Assembly: GCF_000004075.3 (NCBI RefSeq) | Contig: NC_026656.2 | Coordinates: forward strand, 19,478,607-19,542,606 | Length of the DNA stretch: 64,000 nt | Reading direction: 5' to 3' | Source: Cucumis sativus | Taxonomy: Eukaryota > Streptophyta > Magnoliopsida > Cucurbitales > Cucurbitaceae | In this document: piece by piece, positions 63,122 to 64,000 of the stretch | Layout: each line of letters begins with the position of its first letter | Position numbering within the stretch: position 1 is the first letter of the stretch | Translations under genes and position numbers: made by a program | Notes under the pieces: generated by a model | The model's input: only the letters and a program-made list of their open reading frames with translations | The model's database searches: none | Told to the model about the DNA's origin: nothing

Positions 63122-64000
63122 TAGTTTCTTATTGGTTGTAGGGACCCCAGAAAAGTTTTAAAGGAAGTAATAGATTTTTAATGGTTTTGTACCTCTTATT
63201 TATTTATTTATTTTTCATTAATTGGGATTTAGTGTATATTTAAGCTTATTGTGACTCATCACTCGTATTATATTTTGTAACATGGAGAGGCTCAAACTAA
63301 GAAAACATTAATCATTTTAGGAGAGTTCAAAATGTTTACTTTCAAAAATAATGTTACTTTCCATCCCTACAAATCAATTTTATATACCATTAAAATAATT
63401 TTGATTCTAAACCTAATTGTTATTGGATAAGTATCCTAACCTTTTAGGAAACTAATAGGATTTAATTATACTTTTTTCTCAATTAATTAATTAAACATTT
63501 TAAACAAAACATCTCATTGATGCCAGAACTAAAATTAATGACAAAATTGGGTAGAAAAGAGTGAAATAAGAAAACTAAAATCAATATAGTATTTAACCTC
63601 AGGTAATCCTTACTAGTTTTTTTATAAAGTATAAATAGTTTGTTTTTCTTGCTTTTTAATAGTTTTTTATAAAGTATTTTTCTAAAAACTTTGTAATTTG
63701 AACTCATTTTTATGGATTAGTATCGATATTTGAAAGTTTTTTAAATATAACAATACAAATTTAAACTCATCAATTTAATCCTCACGATGCAATAAATAAA
63801 AGCTCTAATAATAAGATGAAAATTTATTTTGAAAAATGAGAGCTTGAAACCACCTCCAAGTTTGGCTCGTAATCATCATCGTTACACTTATAATTTGAAT
63901 TATAATCTCAGTTAGTACTTATCATCACATGTTACTCTTTTTCTTTTTCTTTTTCTTTTTCTTTTTTGTTTCAAAAAATTGTGGCGTAGCATTGAAAACT
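63122..64000. other. AT-rich right end of the window
   Basis: No gene seen. A TTTTTC-type simple repeat lies at about 63936-63967. Confidence 0.6.

Overview
This is a strongly AT-rich piece of a flowering-plant (eudicot) nuclear chromosome. The genes have GT-AG introns, plant promoter boxes and plant-specific families: EXORDIUM, a plastid DAHP synthase, a VQ protein, and an F-box/JmjC protein of the Arabidopsis At1g78280 type. The protein sequences and dispersed repeats look like a cucurbit to me, but that is recognition from memory and is not proven here. I support ten protein-coding genes. For each I worked out exon joins and checked that the reading phase closes. No rRNA, certain tRNA, CRISPR or operon-like structure is present.

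Layout. (1) 0.3-11.4 kb: two EXORDIUM-like cell-wall genes, head to head and about 8.8 kb apart; the left one (minus strand) has an intron and the right one has none. (2) 13.6-18.8 kb: PTPA, the PP2A activator, whose second coding exon is only 7 nt and lies behind a 4-kb intron full of LINE/SINE debris. (3) 24.5-27.7 kb: class II DAHP synthase, first step of the shikimate pathway. (4) 29.3-40.9 kb: a 16-exon F-box + JmjC + phosphotransferase/kinase-like gene whose introns hold a nested Tourist-like MITE, a perfect hairpin, a TA microsatellite and an LTR-element fossil. (5) 42.5-44.4 kb, minus: ribosomal protein eS6. (6) 47.5-49.2 kb: a 14-3-3 protein. (7) 51.2-52.1 kb, minus: a VQ-motif protein. 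(8) 55.9-58.3 kb: a zinc alcohol-dehydrogenase-like gene. (9) 59.1-61.3 kb: cytochrome c oxidase subunit 6b with an acidic extension. (10) 61.9-62.5 kb, minus: histone H3.3 with a 5'UTR intron.

The genes do not form one pathway. They are ordinary housekeeping and regulatory genes, but their order carries information. EXO-PTPA matches Arabidopsis At4g08950-At4g08960. JMJ21, 14-3-3 and VQ match At1g78280, At1g78300 and At1g78310. DAHP synthase, ADH-like and COX6b match At1g22410, At1g22430/40 and At1g22450. The 24-61 kb stretch therefore looks like the unreduced form of two Arabidopsis chromosome 1 segments that share a whole-genome duplication (loci recalled from memory).

I found no clearly new biological system. 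The best leads are the triple-domain F-box/JmjC/kinase-like protein with both catalytic sets intact, a 20-bp perfect palindrome at 50.27 kb, the intron asymmetry of the EXORDIUM pair, tiny coding exons in PTPA and eS6, and a LINE inserted into an older LINE with visible target-site repeats.
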